DNA of 64,000 nt from an uncultured bacterium. GTDB lineage: Bacteria; CSSED10-310; CALFER01. The notes under the pieces were generated by a model, which saw nothing but the letters and a program-made list of their open reading frames with translations, made no database searches and had not been told where the DNA came from. The position numbers were made by a program, and so were the translations under genes. Location: the NCBI GenBank assembly GCA_937951895.1, contig CALFER010000087.1, positions 14,829-78,828 of the forward strand, written 5' to 3'. This document shows, piece by piece, positions 50,879 to 59,192 of the stretch. The first letter of the stretch is position 1. Each line of letters begins with the position of its first letter.

Positions 50879-51625
50879 TCAAACCGGACAAGGCACATCG
50901 ATGAACTCTGCAGGAATCCCGAAGTGCGATTCGATATGACGGCTCAGTGCCATCGGTCCGGGTTTCTCGGAATTGTAATGTCCCAGAGCGCAAAAATGAA
51001 TACCGAGTTCTTCAGACATGCGAACAACAGGCTCGACGGCATCACCGGTAATGAACAAATCTGCGCGAATCGAGGCCATCTGTTCGATCATTGAGGACGC
51101 ACCCCCGGATACAATGGCAATCCTTCGAATCCTGTCGGGGCCGTTGCGAAGTGAGAGAATCGGAGCAAGGCCCCGGGTCGTCAGGGCGGAGATGATCTGA
51201 TCGAGACTCTCTTCAGCGGGAAGTGCCCCAATAAATCCGACATCGATCGCCTGAGGAGCTTCCATCCCAAGGAATGATGCGAGCTGAATGTTGTTCCCGA
51301 TGATCGGATGGGCATCGAGTGGAAGGTGATAGGCTGCGAGAGTAACATCATGGTCAAGCAGTTGCTTGATGCGTCGTTTCATGACCCCTTGAAGTGCAAA
51401 TGGATGGAGCGTGCCTTTCCAGAAGAGGCCATGATGAACGATGATCATTTCTGCTCCGGTATCGATTGCCGAGGAAAACAACCGCTTACTGGCGGAAACT
51501 CCTGTCACTATCCTGCTGACCTGTGACTGCCCCTCGACCTGGATCCCGTTTCGGCAAACATCGTTAAAAGAATCGACGTTCAAATACTGGGCAAGGTGGT
51601 TGATGATGGTGTCACGTTCAATCAT
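50879..51625 (-). CDS. Nif3-like dinuclear metal centre protein
   Basis: A protein of 248 residues of the Nif3/YbgI (GTP cyclohydrolase I type 2-like) family, toroidal hexamers with a two-metal site. Visible metal-binding features are the EMIIVHHGLFWKG His pair, the AAYHLPLDAHP strand with His and Asp, and the C-terminal CALGHYNSEKPG with His and Glu. The central RRIAIVSGGASSMIEQ and RADLFITGDA are family strands. I prefer ATG 51625 (GGAG 10 bases upstream) to ATG 51634, whose ribosome site would be too close. It overlaps panC by 8 bases. The cellular function of the family is not settled. Confidence 0.9.
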   Translation of the reverse strand: MIERDTIINHLAQYLNVDSFNDVCRNGIQVEGQSQVSRIVTGVSASKRLFSSAIDTGAEMIIVHHGLFWKGTLHPFALQGVMKRRIKQLLDHDVTLAAYHLPLDAHPIIGNNIQLASFLGMEAPQAIDVGFIGALPAEESLDQIISALTTRGLAPILSLRNGPDRIRRIAIVSGGASSMIEQMASIRADLFITGDAVEPVVRMSEELGIHFCALGHYNSEKPGPMALSRHIESHFGIPAEFIDVPCPV

Positions 51626-52490
51626 GGCTGTCATTCTCCGGGTTCAAGATGAGGTTGTCGATGAGGCGAACCTTCTCGAGATAAACGGCGATAGCTAGAA
51701 TGGCGGGTCGATCCACAGTCGGCATTGGCTGAAGGTCCTCGAAGGAACGGATCTCGATGTACTGGATCTGGAATTCGGGTATCTTTGCGATTGAGTCATG
51801 AACCAGCGCGATCAGGATGGAGGAATCCGTCTCGTTGCTCTGACTGAATGCGGTCTGAGCCTTCATCAATGCCCGGTGGATCTCCGGAGCGATCTCGCGT
51901 CCCTTCACGGATAGATAAACATTCCGGGAACTCAGGGCCAGACCATCCGGCTCACGAATGGTCGGAATGACCTCGATCCGCACCGGTATATCGAGTTCTC
52001 GCGTCATCTTCCGGATGACAACGACCTGCTGAGCATCCTTCTGGCCGAAAAAGGCAACATCGGGCCGGATAATATTGAACAGCTTGGCAACGATCGTGGC
52101 GACTCCTTCGAAGTGGCCGGGTCGGAACTGCCCACACAGAACATCCGATGTTTCCCGAACCCGGATGAACGTGCTGTGTCCTTCCGCGTAGATTTGTGAG
52201 GAATCCGGCAGAAAAACCACGTTCGTTCCATGTCGGGCGCAGATATCGAGGTCGCGTGCTTCGTCTCTGGGATATCGTTCGAAATCCTCGCCGGGCCCGA
52301 ATTGTGTCGGATTGACGTAGATGCTGACTACAGTGAAATCGCTCTTTTCATGACATCGTTCAATCAGTGTGGAATGGCCGGCGTGCAGATACCCCATGGT
52401 CGGAACGAATCCAACCGTGATATCCGGTTTGTTTTTACGGAGCGCATGAATGTACTCGATTATTTCGGCTTTCGTTCGGATAACGTCCAT
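51618..52490 (-). CDS. panC: Pantothenate synthetase
   Basis: PanC joins pantoate and beta-alanine with ATP to make pantothenate (vitamin B5). The 290-residue protein has the HxGH-type nucleotide motif in TMGYLHAGHSTLIERC, SIYVNPTQFGPGEDF, RPDVAFFGQKDAQQ and the LALSSRNVYLS segment corresponding to KMSKS, with the C-terminal dimerisation region after it. GAGGAG lies 9 bases before the ATG. It follows panB by 6 bases in the operon folK-panB-panC-nif3. Confidence 0.97.
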   Translation of the reverse strand: MDVIRTKAEIIEYIHALRKNKPDITVGFVPTMGYLHAGHSTLIERCHEKSDFTVVSIYVNPTQFGPGEDFERYPRDEARDLDICARHGTNVVFLPDSSQIYAEGHSTFIRVRETSDVLCGQFRPGHFEGVATIVAKLFNIIRPDVAFFGQKDAQQVVVIRKMTRELDIPVRIEVIPTIREPDGLALSSRNVYLSVKGREIAPEIHRALMKAQTAFSQSNETDSSILIALVHDSIAKIPEFQIQYIEIRSFEDLQPMPTVDRPAILAIAVYLEKVRLIDNLILNPENDSHD

Positions 52491-52496
52491 TCCCGG

Positions 52497-53297
52497 TTAC
52501 TCCTCGTAGCAGTAATCCGGGGTTGGATAACGGCCTTCCCGAACATCATCCCGGTAGGTTTGCACAGCTTCTTTCACCGAGTCGTGGAGCGAGGCATATT
52601 TTTTGACGAATTTAGGTTTGAAATCGGGGTCGAGACCGAGCAGGTCGGTGAGAACGAGAACCTGGCCGTCACAATAAGGGCCGGCTCCGATCCCAATGGT
52701 CGGGATCGATATGGATTCAGTGATCAGTGCCGCGAGAGAAGGTGGGACGCCTTCGATGACGAGCGCAAATGCGCCGGCTTTTTCTATTTCCTGGGCTTCC
52801 CGCACAATTCTGTCCCGCGCGGATTCACCTCTGCCTTGGACGCGATAGCCGCCGAAAACATGGATACTCTGCGGAGTCAAGCCGACATGGCCCATGACCG
52901 GAATGCCTGCATGGACGAGCGCTGTGATGCTGTCGAGATAAGCGGCTCCTTCGATTTTGACACCGTGGGCTCCGGCCTGGATGAAGGCGATTGCATTCCG
53001 AATGGTTTCCTCTCGCGACACATGATAACTGCCGAAAGGCATATCTCCGATGATGACCGCGTGATTGACTCCACGGGCGACTGCCGCAGTGTGAAGCAGC
53101 ATCGTTTGCATCGTGACCTGCAGCGTTGAAGGCAATCCGAGAGTTGCCGGGCCAACGCTGTCTCCAACGAGAATGACATCCACATCGCACGCATCAAGAA
53201 TCCTGGAAAAAACGCAATCGTAGGCAGTCAGCATGACGATCTTCTTTTTCCCTTTTCGCTGCGCGATTTCCGGAACGGTGATCGGTTTGGTTTTCAT
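52497..53297 (-). CDS. panB: 3-methyl-2-oxobutanoate hydroxymethyltransferase
   Basis: PanB makes ketopantoate from alpha-ketoisovalerate and methylene-tetrahydrofolate, two steps before PanC. The 266-residue TIM-barrel protein has the conserved MLTAYDCVFSRILD, VDVILVGDSVGPATLG, AVIIGDMPFGSYHVS with metal-binding Asp, GAHGVKIEGA, GHVGLTPQSIHVFGGYRVQG and IGIGAGPYCDGQVLV. The start overlaps the folK stop by 4 bases (ATGA). panB, panC and folK together tie folate and pantothenate synthesis to one transcript. Confidence 0.97.
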   Translation of the reverse strand: MKTKPITVPEIAQRKGKKKIVMLTAYDCVFSRILDACDVDVILVGDSVGPATLGLPSTLQVTMQTMLLHTAAVARGVNHAVIIGDMPFGSYHVSREETIRNAIAFIQAGAHGVKIEGAAYLDSITALVHAGIPVMGHVGLTPQSIHVFGGYRVQGRGESARDRIVREAQEIEKAGAFALVIEGVPPSLAALITESISIPTIGIGAGPYCDGQVLVLTDLLGLDPDFKPKFVKKYASLHDSVKEAVQTYRDDVREGRYPTPDYCYEE

Positions 53298-53806
53298 CGG
53301 GTTATAGCCTCCTCAGGTTCTGGACGGCATCTGCTCACTCGCAGTGTATCTCGTAAATTGCAAATCAGAATCTCGAGCGGTATCCGGTATACCGGATGCA
53401 TCACTCCCCGGGCGATCTCAAGCAACGGCTCCAAAACAAACCGTCGTTCATGCATGCGCGGATGTGGGATTTCGAGTTCTTTCGATATGAAAATCAGATC
53501 GTCGTACAGCAGGACATCGATATCCATGGTCCGTGGACCCCATCGAGTTGTCCGCACTCGTCCCAGAAGGTTCTCGATGGATTGGCAGAACGACAGGAGA
53601 TCGTCCGGAGACAGGGTGGTATCGATTCGAACCGTCGCATTCGTAAACCAGGGTTGCTGCGAATACCCGAAGGGCTCCGTCCGATAGTAGCTGGAACATG
53701 CGGTGAGATCGACATCCGGATGTCGTCCGAGCAGTTCGATTGCACGTTCGCAAAGTTGACGCGGATTTCCGAGATTCGACCCGAGACCCAGATAAACAGA
53801 ACTCAT
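53294..53806 (-). CDS. folK: 2-amino-4-hydroxy-6-hydroxymethyldihydropteridine pyrophosphokinase
   Basis: FolK (HPPK) pyrophosphorylates the pterin precursor in folate synthesis. The 170-residue protein begins VYLGLGSNLGNPRQLC; the catalytic-loop region has SYYRTEPFGYSQQPWFTNATV, and RWGPRTMDIDVLLYDD gives the metal-binding DxD. The last part holds IPHPRMHERRFVLEPL. I chose ATG 53806, before the first strand and preceded by GGGAG; the frame opens earlier (53845) without a ribosome site. It is the first gene of the folK-panB-panC-nif3-GH84 operon; the 5' flank to mtnP shows no convincing promoter. Confidence 0.94.
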   Translation of the reverse strand: MSSVYLGLGSNLGNPRQLCERAIELLGRHPDVDLTACSSYYRTEPFGYSQQPWFTNATVRIDTTLSPDDLLSFCQSIENLLGRVRTTRWGPRTMDIDVLLYDDLIFISKELEIPHPRMHERRFVLEPLLEIARGVMHPVYRIPLEILICNLRDTLRVSRCRPEPEEAITR

Positions 53807-54092
53807 AGACGATAAACTCCCGGCCAAACCATACCACCAAGACAATTCCGAAAGCTATATGCAGGCATCTCCAAAGTTAAGACGAACAGTATCGTGCATG
53901 ACGTTCCCAGGAAAATCCGGATCATCAGAATCGGGGGGCGTGTGGTGAGGAATGCGAGCAGCGTTGACCGATTGATCGCTACGACCTCATGTGTTAACGT
54001 GCAAACCTCGGTGCCCGCAGGTTGATCATGAATCCGAAGGGCTGACGTTTGAACTGGAAGGCGATCTGACATCACACGCTCGGGAGGCGAAC
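53807..54092. other. Divergent intergenic gap between folK and mtnP
   Basis: This 286-base gap is the largest in the window. A - strand TATAGC and a + strand TTGACC (53993 region excepted, near 53966) lie in it but neither has a good partner box. I see no tRNA, riboswitch consensus or repeat, and the short open frames in it carry no family signal. It must contain the promoters of both flanking genes. Confidence 0.4.
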
Positions 54093-54956
54093 ATGAAGGA
54101 AGCAGTGCTTGGTATTATCGGCGGAAGCGGCTTGTATGACATTCCGGGAGTCACCTTGCTGGCAAAGAAAAAACTGACGACACCCTTCGGGGATCCATCC
54201 GATGAGATTTCGGTGTTCGATATCCAGGGGATACCCGTCGCATTTCTTCCGCGGCATGGCATCGGGCATCGAATCAACCCGACACATGTCAATGCTCGCG
54301 CCAATATCTTCGCCCTGAAAATGCTCGGAGTTCAGAAAATCATTTCCGTCAGCGCGGTTGGAAGCCTGCGAGAATCGATCCATCCTCGGGACTTCGTTAT
54401 TCCGGATCAGATCATCGATCGCACGAAATGCAGGGTGAACAGTTTCTTTGAACCATACGCCGTTCATACCCTCTTCGCCCATCCGTTCTGCGCTTCCCTG
54501 AGTCGCCTTCTCGGGGAACAGGCGCGTGAAACCGGAGCGACGGTTCATGATGGCGGCACCTACGTTTGTATGGAAGGTCCGTTGTTTTCGACGAAAGCCG
54601 AGAGTGACATGCATCGGGGATGGGGAGCTTCGATCATCGGAATGACCGCGCTTCCCGAGGCCAAGCTGGCGCGTGAGGCCGAGATATGCTACTCGACAAT
54701 TGCTCTTGTAACGGATTACGACGTCTGGAAGGAAGATGAAATCGTTTCGATCGGAGCGATTCTGGAGAACATCAAAGCAAACACTGATCGCGTGAAGCGC
54801 TTGATTCTGAGTATCGTTTCCCAGATTGACTTCGATCGGGAATGTGAATGCCACCAGGCGCTGAAGTACGCGTTCATCACCGATCCTGCACTGATACCGG
54901 TATCTGTGCGCCGAGATTGGAAGCCGTTACTCGAGAAATACGTTTCTTTCGAATAA
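54093..54956 (+). CDS. mtnP: S-methyl-5'-thioadenosine phosphorylase
   Basis: MtnP splits methylthioadenosine into adenine and methylthioribose-1-phosphate in methionine salvage. The 287-residue protein shows LGIIGGSGLYDIPG with the phosphate-binding Ser, VAFLPRHGIGHRINPTHVN, ISVSAVGSLRESIHPRDFV, GGTYVCMEGPLFSTKAES, IIGMTALPEAKLAREAEI and LVTDYDVWKE; these are the class II purine phosphorylase landmarks. GGGAGG precedes ATG 54093; the frame opens at 53991 without a ribosome site. Guanosine/inosine phosphorylase (PNP II) is the nearest alternative. It is convergent with the DUF3467 gene. Confidence 0.94.
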   Translation: MKEAVLGIIGGSGLYDIPGVTLLAKKKLTTPFGDPSDEISVFDIQGIPVAFLPRHGIGHRINPTHVNARANIFALKMLGVQKIISVSAVGSLRESIHPRDFVIPDQIIDRTKCRVNSFFEPYAVHTLFAHPFCASLSRLLGEQARETGATVHDGGTYVCMEGPLFSTKAESDMHRGWGASIIGMTALPEAKLAREAEICYSTIALVTDYDVWKEDEIVSIGAILENIKANTDRVKRLILSIVSQIDFDRECECHQALKYAFITDPALIPVSVRRDWKPLLEKYVSFE

Positions 54957-55007
54957 TCACCGAACGATACAACGGGCGATCCGGTTCTGCAGCAGCGCGA
55001 GTTGCCG

Positions 55008-55316
55008 CTATTGCGCGAACTCATTTTTCCCCTGTGCAAAGGGGATCTGGCTCTTCGGCAGTGCGATTTCACCGAACTGCTCTTCATACTTCTGGATGTT
55101 TTGATTCAACGCCAGAAGAAGCTGTTTCGCCGTTTTTGGCGTCATCACGATTCTGGAACCGATTCGCACGGTTTCGCGATTGGGCTGGATCAGGCCAAAG
55201 TCCACGAGAAACTCGCTATCGGAGTGAATGACCATGGCAAGATTGGCGTATACGCCGCTCTCCACATCGGTCTCCATGACAACTTTGAGATTTTTTACTT
55301 TGGTATTGCTATCCAT
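55008..55316 (-). CDS. DUF3467 family protein
   Basis: A 102-residue protein of the DUF3467 family. The pattern GVYANLAMVIHSDSEFLVDFG, SRIVMTPKTAKQLLLALNQN and IQKYEEQFGEI is the family's Y(A/S)N, EFxxDF, RxxxxPxxAK, LxxNxxxYE core. The function is unknown; such proteins are cytosolic and short. AAGGAG precedes the ATG. It follows the radical SAM gene by 31 bases on the same strand and may belong to that operon. Confidence 0.87.
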   Translation of the reverse strand: MDSNTKVKNLKVVMETDVESGVYANLAMVIHSDSEFLVDFGLIQPNRETVRIGSRIVMTPKTAKQLLLALNQNIQKYEEQFGEIALPKSQIPFAQGKNEFAQ

Positions 55317-55347
55317 TGCTGTTCTCCTTGATCCGTTCTTAAGATCC

Positions 55348-56625
55348 TCAGAGGCGGGATCGGAACAGTCGGTTGGTTTGCTGTTTCAATCGCGCCATTG
55401 CTTTTGCGCGCCACATCGCGAAGCGAAATTCCATCTCACTTCTTCCTCTGGGCAGATAGATCAACTGTCCGGGTAACCGATACTCATTCCAATCACGGAT
55501 CAGAAACCGCCCATCCCGGAGCGCTGCTTCATGGAGCAGCGTGCCGGGAATTGGCGCGCACGGTTCAATCCGAACGGATGACGCATCCAAAGAGAGGGCA
55601 TACCGGATCGTTTCATTGAACTCTTTGATGGTTTCCGTCGGTAATCCCATCGAAAAAGCGGCAATCGTATTCACGCCGGCTCGTGACATTTGTGAAATCA
55701 ACTCCCGGGAATGTTTCAAATCCTCACGAGTCCCCAGAACATCCTGCAACCGGGGGACACCGCTGCCCAATCCGAACAGGATCGATTTGCACCCATGCCG
55801 AGCCATGGTTCGCGCGAGCGATTCGTTGATTTCCGTGATTCTGGCCGTGCAGCTCCAACGGATATTCATCCGAGCGAGTTCTTCCCCGAGGGTCACAACA
55901 TGATCGGCATCCATCGTGAAATTTTCATCGTAAAACTCGATCTCTGTGATGCCGAATTCCGTTTTCAGGTAGTCGATCTCCCGCACTGTGCGCTCGATCG
56001 AATGAAAGCGGATCGAGACACCGGCTCGAAATTTGAGCGGGCAGTGACTGCAATGATGCGGGCAGCCACGATGCGTCAGGATGTGACCGATCCGTGATCG
56101 ATCGGAATAAAACAACTCGTATGGAATCAGAGGAATATCATCGAGATTCTCGACCAGTCTTCCTCCGGGGTTGCGTACTGTCTGTCCCTCAGCGTTTTTC
56201 CGAATGATCCCCGGTACCTGACCGACATTTTCCGGACCTGCTTCCAGAATCCGGTCGAAAATCCATTCGCCTTCACCGGGAACGATTAAATCGACATCCG
56301 GATTCCGAAGCATTTCATCCGGGGCATTTGATGCCTGAACACCTCCAAGAACGATCATGGATGAACGGTTTTTCTGCTTGATGGTACGAACGATGTTCAA
56401 GATTTGATCGGTGTTGTTGATAAATGTCTGAATGCCGATTATGTCAGGCGACTGGGTTGAGAGATACGAGTCGATCATATTGGAGCAGGATTGTCCGAAA
56501 GCGACCGCAACTTCGTGTCCTCTGTCCTTGGCCACAGCGGCTATGTAAGCGATGCCGAGGGGAAAGTGAACCGCGGGATGCGGGATGGATCCGGGTGGAG
56601 ACGGATCGATCAGGAGTACTTTCAT
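55348..56625 (-). CDS. B12-binding radical SAM protein
   Basis: A 425-residue protein with an N-terminal cobalamin-binding Rossmann domain (1-130: KVLLIDPSPPGSIPHPAVHF, then PDIIGIQTFINNTDQI and MIVLGGVQAS, PGEGEWIFDRIL). The radical SAM domain carries RGCPHHCSHCPLKF (Cys188, Cys192, Cys195) for the 4Fe-4S cluster, then EFYDENFTMDADHVVTLGE, ILFGLGSGVPRLQDVL and AAFSMGLPTETIKEFNETI. The layout is that of Elp3/MiaB-like B12-radical SAM enzymes of the BchE/TsrT group. Its ATG overlaps the stop of the asparagine synthetase-like gene (ATGA). The substrate is unknown; a modification partner of that gene is a reasonable guess. Confidence 0.88.
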   Translation of the reverse strand: MKVLLIDPSPPGSIPHPAVHFPLGIAYIAAVAKDRGHEVAVAFGQSCSNMIDSYLSTQSPDIIGIQTFINNTDQILNIVRTIKQKNRSSMIVLGGVQASNAPDEMLRNPDVDLIVPGEGEWIFDRILEAGPENVGQVPGIIRKNAEGQTVRNPGGRLVENLDDIPLIPYELFYSDRSRIGHILTHRGCPHHCSHCPLKFRAGVSIRFHSIERTVREIDYLKTEFGITEIEFYDENFTMDADHVVTLGEELARMNIRWSCTARITEINESLARTMARHGCKSILFGLGSGVPRLQDVLGTREDLKHSRELISQMSRAGVNTIAAFSMGLPTETIKEFNETIRYALSLDASSVRIEPCAPIPGTLLHEAALRDGRFLIRDWNEYRLPGQLIYLPRGRSEMEFRFAMWRAKAMARLKQQTNRLFRSRL

Positions 56626-58517
56626 CTGAACAGATCCTCGATGCGATCGGGGACTGGAGATTCGAGTGGTTGATCGATATGGAAACGGCACCAGAGTTCG
56701 AAAACAGTGAGCATCCAGACTTTGAACGGGTGACGTTCCTTTCCGGTTTCGAAAAAATCGGACCGGATTTGTGCAATGGCATCAGGATTGAATACCTTGC
56801 GCTGAATGATTGAATCTCGTGATAGTGCATTATCGATGATATCGCGCAGATCCCTTCTGGCCCATAGATCCATCGGCACGATGAAACTCATCTTCTTCCG
56901 GGTTCTGGTTTCGGTCGGAATCACGTCATGGAGGGCTCTGAACATGAAAGATCGTAATGTCCCATCCTTCATTTTCAAGGATCCCGGAACCTTCACCAGA
57001 ACATCGAGGACTCGATGATCGAGCAGGGGACTCCGTGCTTCAAGTCCATTGGCGTGACACATGCTGTCGAGGTCACGGAGTTGAAGATTCGTGACTTCGT
57101 TTTGGAGCAGCAGAGCGAAGTAGCGATTGATGTCATCGAGACGATCATGGTCGGAATCATACATGGATACGATTGCATCGGGGTTGGATCGAGCCCCCAG
57201 CAAGGATTCGAACTCGGGTGTAAACAGGCGGATCCGATCATGACTTTTAAAAACGAACTTGAGATGGTGATACTGCGCCCGAAAACTCGACGCGACATCA
57301 CGTAGCATCCGGAGACGTCTTTTCACTGATCGACTCGGGACGACCGGTGTCAGGTAATGCAGTATATTCCGCAAGAGACCTGGAATACGATTCCACTTGG
57401 CGATCCGTTCGGCGAGCAACTCGCGCTGGAGATACCAGTGGCTGCCGATGAAGACCTCATCGCCACCGGTACCGGTCAGAACGGTATCGAAATCATCGGG
57501 CACTGTTTGAGAAACAAGAAAACTGTTGATCGCATCACCCGAGGGCTGGTCCATGCGCGCGATGATCGCAGGCAGGAAGCGGCGCACATCCGCAGGCTCT
57601 ATGAGCATTTCATGGTGAACCGTTCCATACAGGTCGCTGATTCTTCGCGCATGTGAGAACTCGTTGTAATGATCATACCCGCTGCCTTCGCCCGAGTAAC
57701 CGATCGTGAATGTATGAACCGGATTCATTCCGGATTTGGCTGCAAGTCCAACGACGGCAGTCGTATCCGTTCCTCCACTCAGGAAAAAGCAGGTTTTTGC
57801 CGGATCGCATTGCCCTATCGCATCCGACACAGATTTCTCCAGAGCCTCGCGCAGTGCTTCCGCGGCTGCCTCCTCATCGATTGGCCCGGCATCTTTCGAA
57901 CACCATTGCGGATTCCAGTATCTTTGTACAGATACGGTCGTGCCGGTGAACATCAGAAAATGCCCGGGTCGCAGAGCATGAATGCCCTGATAGATCGTAT
58001 TCGGGTCGGGAACAGCAATCAGGGAAAAAAAGAGCGAAATCGCATCGGGATTGATTTCGGTCACCAGATGAGAGCCTGCCAGAACTGCTTTCGGAGTGGA
58101 TGCAAAGACAAATGTCGAACCGAAGTGGGTAAAATAGAGCGGACGTGATCCAACATGGTCTCGAATGAGAAAGAGCTGTTTTCCGGGTTCATGGTACATG
58201 GCGATGGAAAAGCTCCCGCTGAGCGAATCCATACCATGTGGGGAAGAAGAAGTCATCGACTCCGTCAGGGCCCTCAGGGAATGAAGCGAGTTGCTCCCGC
58301 GTGAACCTCCGAGGTAACCGTCGAGCACGGCAGGGATCGATGATCGATCAGTATCCGATGTGGTCTTTGCGAAGGATGCGTTTGATTCGGCCATGAAACC
58401 CGAATCAAATGTCAGACAGTGAGAAAGCGAGTGTCGGGATCGAAATCCGAGCATCTGGCTCATCGTTTCGATATCCGCTTCTGTGTATTGACCCCAGATT
58501 CCAAAAATTGAACTCAC
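56622..58517 (-). CDS. Asparagine synthetase-like protein lacking the glutaminase nucleophile
   Basis: A 631-residue AsnB-family protein. The N-terminal class II amidotransferase domain starts MSSIFGIWG, so the nucleophile that must be Cys2 is Ser2; glutamine hydrolysis is therefore not expected. The region still shows GSFSIAMYHEPGKQLFLIRD and RPLYFTHFGSTFVFAS. The synthetase domain has the PP-loop FFLSGGTDTTAVVG (247-252), VHTFTIGYSGEG, VLTGTGGDEVFIG and LEARSPLLDHRVLDVLVKVP, so ATP-dependent adenylation and amide formation should be possible. This pattern is shared with beta-lactam synthetases and lasso-type cyclases. An AAGGTG site precedes the ATG, 3 bases after the preceding gene. Confidence 0.86.
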   Translation of the reverse strand: MSSIFGIWGQYTEADIETMSQMLGFRSRHSLSHCLTFDSGFMAESNASFAKTTSDTDRSSIPAVLDGYLGGSRGSNSLHSLRALTESMTSSSPHGMDSLSGSFSIAMYHEPGKQLFLIRDHVGSRPLYFTHFGSTFVFASTPKAVLAGSHLVTEINPDAISLFFSLIAVPDPNTIYQGIHALRPGHFLMFTGTTVSVQRYWNPQWCSKDAGPIDEEAAAEALREALEKSVSDAIGQCDPAKTCFFLSGGTDTTAVVGLAAKSGMNPVHTFTIGYSGEGSGYDHYNEFSHARRISDLYGTVHHEMLIEPADVRRFLPAIIARMDQPSGDAINSFLVSQTVPDDFDTVLTGTGGDEVFIGSHWYLQRELLAERIAKWNRIPGLLRNILHYLTPVVPSRSVKRRLRMLRDVASSFRAQYHHLKFVFKSHDRIRLFTPEFESLLGARSNPDAIVSMYDSDHDRLDDINRYFALLLQNEVTNLQLRDLDSMCHANGLEARSPLLDHRVLDVLVKVPGSLKMKDGTLRSFMFRALHDVIPTETRTRKKMSFIVPMDLWARRDLRDIIDNALSRDSIIQRKVFNPDAIAQIRSDFFETGKERHPFKVWMLTVFELWCRFHIDQPLESPVPDRIEDLFR

Positions 58518-58520
58518 ATA

Positions 58521-59123
58521 TCACCTTTTCAACAAATAATCTTTCAGGATGAAAATGAGAGCGATAACGCCGAGTGAGAGGCCGCCGAGAGTCAGGCTGA
58601 TGGGCCAGACATCGACGATAAAGCGGAACTGCAGATAGAGAATGACGGGAAGAATAATGCCAAGAATGCCGGCGAAGGGGATGAAAATGAGTAACCAATC
58701 GAGCGATTCATTGATAATCCGAAATCGATAGGCCTGCAGGTAGGTCTGGAAAATCGAATCGCGAATGGAAGCCATCACACGGGAGGGGTTCAACTGGAAC
58801 TCCTCATGATGCTTCCGAAGCATGTGGTAGACCTCCCGGGTGATCTCAACTGGCAGATCCCGAAACGCCCTGGGCAATCTCATATCCTGGCGTGATGCAA
58901 TCTGCGACAGGAACCGATGCGCTTCAAATGTCGAACTCGGCTTGATGACGTCGTAAAAACTGGTCACGATCTGAAAACAACGATCGAAGGCGCCAGGATA
59001 CAGACGATCCAGAGTTCTGATATTGAAGAGGAAGGCAATTCGATGGCAAATGTAAGCGGAGAACAATGTGAAGCCGATGAAAAAAACCGAGATTTTCAGG
59101 AAAATGAGGAATTCGTGAAGCAT
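58521..59123 (-). CDS. Uncharacterised polytopic membrane protein
   Basis: A 200-residue protein with an N-terminal membrane segment (about 7-30), a soluble helical part (35-130) and two C-terminal hydrophobic segments (about 142-165, SLDWLLIFIPFAGILGIIL; and 172-195, ISLTLGGLSLGVIALIFIL). I do not recognise the family. It is 3 bases upstream of the asparagine synthetase-like gene on the same strand, so it may be the membrane partner or export element of that small operon. Confidence 0.68.
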   Translation of the reverse strand: MLHEFLIFLKISVFFIGFTLFSAYICHRIAFLFNIRTLDRLYPGAFDRCFQIVTSFYDVIKPSSTFEAHRFLSQIASRQDMRLPRAFRDLPVEITREVYHMLRKHHEEFQLNPSRVMASIRDSIFQTYLQAYRFRIINESLDWLLIFIPFAGILGIILPVILYLQFRFIVDVWPISLTLGGLSLGVIALIFILKDYLLKR

Positions 59124-59137
59124 ACCGGGCGATTCCT

Positions 59138-59166
59138 AAAACAATGCCCCGGGGATCCGGGGCATT
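59138..59166 (-). terminator. Terminator for the coiled-coil/FHA gene
   Basis: A perfect 10-bp stem AATGCCCCGG / CCGGGGCATT (59143-59152 and 59157-59166), loop GGAT, followed on the - strand by GTTTTAG. It separates the FHA gene from the downstream membrane protein gene. Confidence 0.75.
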
Positions 59167-59192
59167 GGTCGATACGTGTCAGGCAAAACGGA

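Noticed and set aside
52230..53129. 299-codon open frame on the + strand across panC and panB
   Set aside because: Antisense to two well-conserved enzymes; no homology-like pattern.
53807..54092. Largest intergenic gap considered for a riboswitch or tRNA upstream of mtnP
   Set aside because: No cloverleaf, no S-box or other consensus, and no terminator-type hairpin was found by eye.
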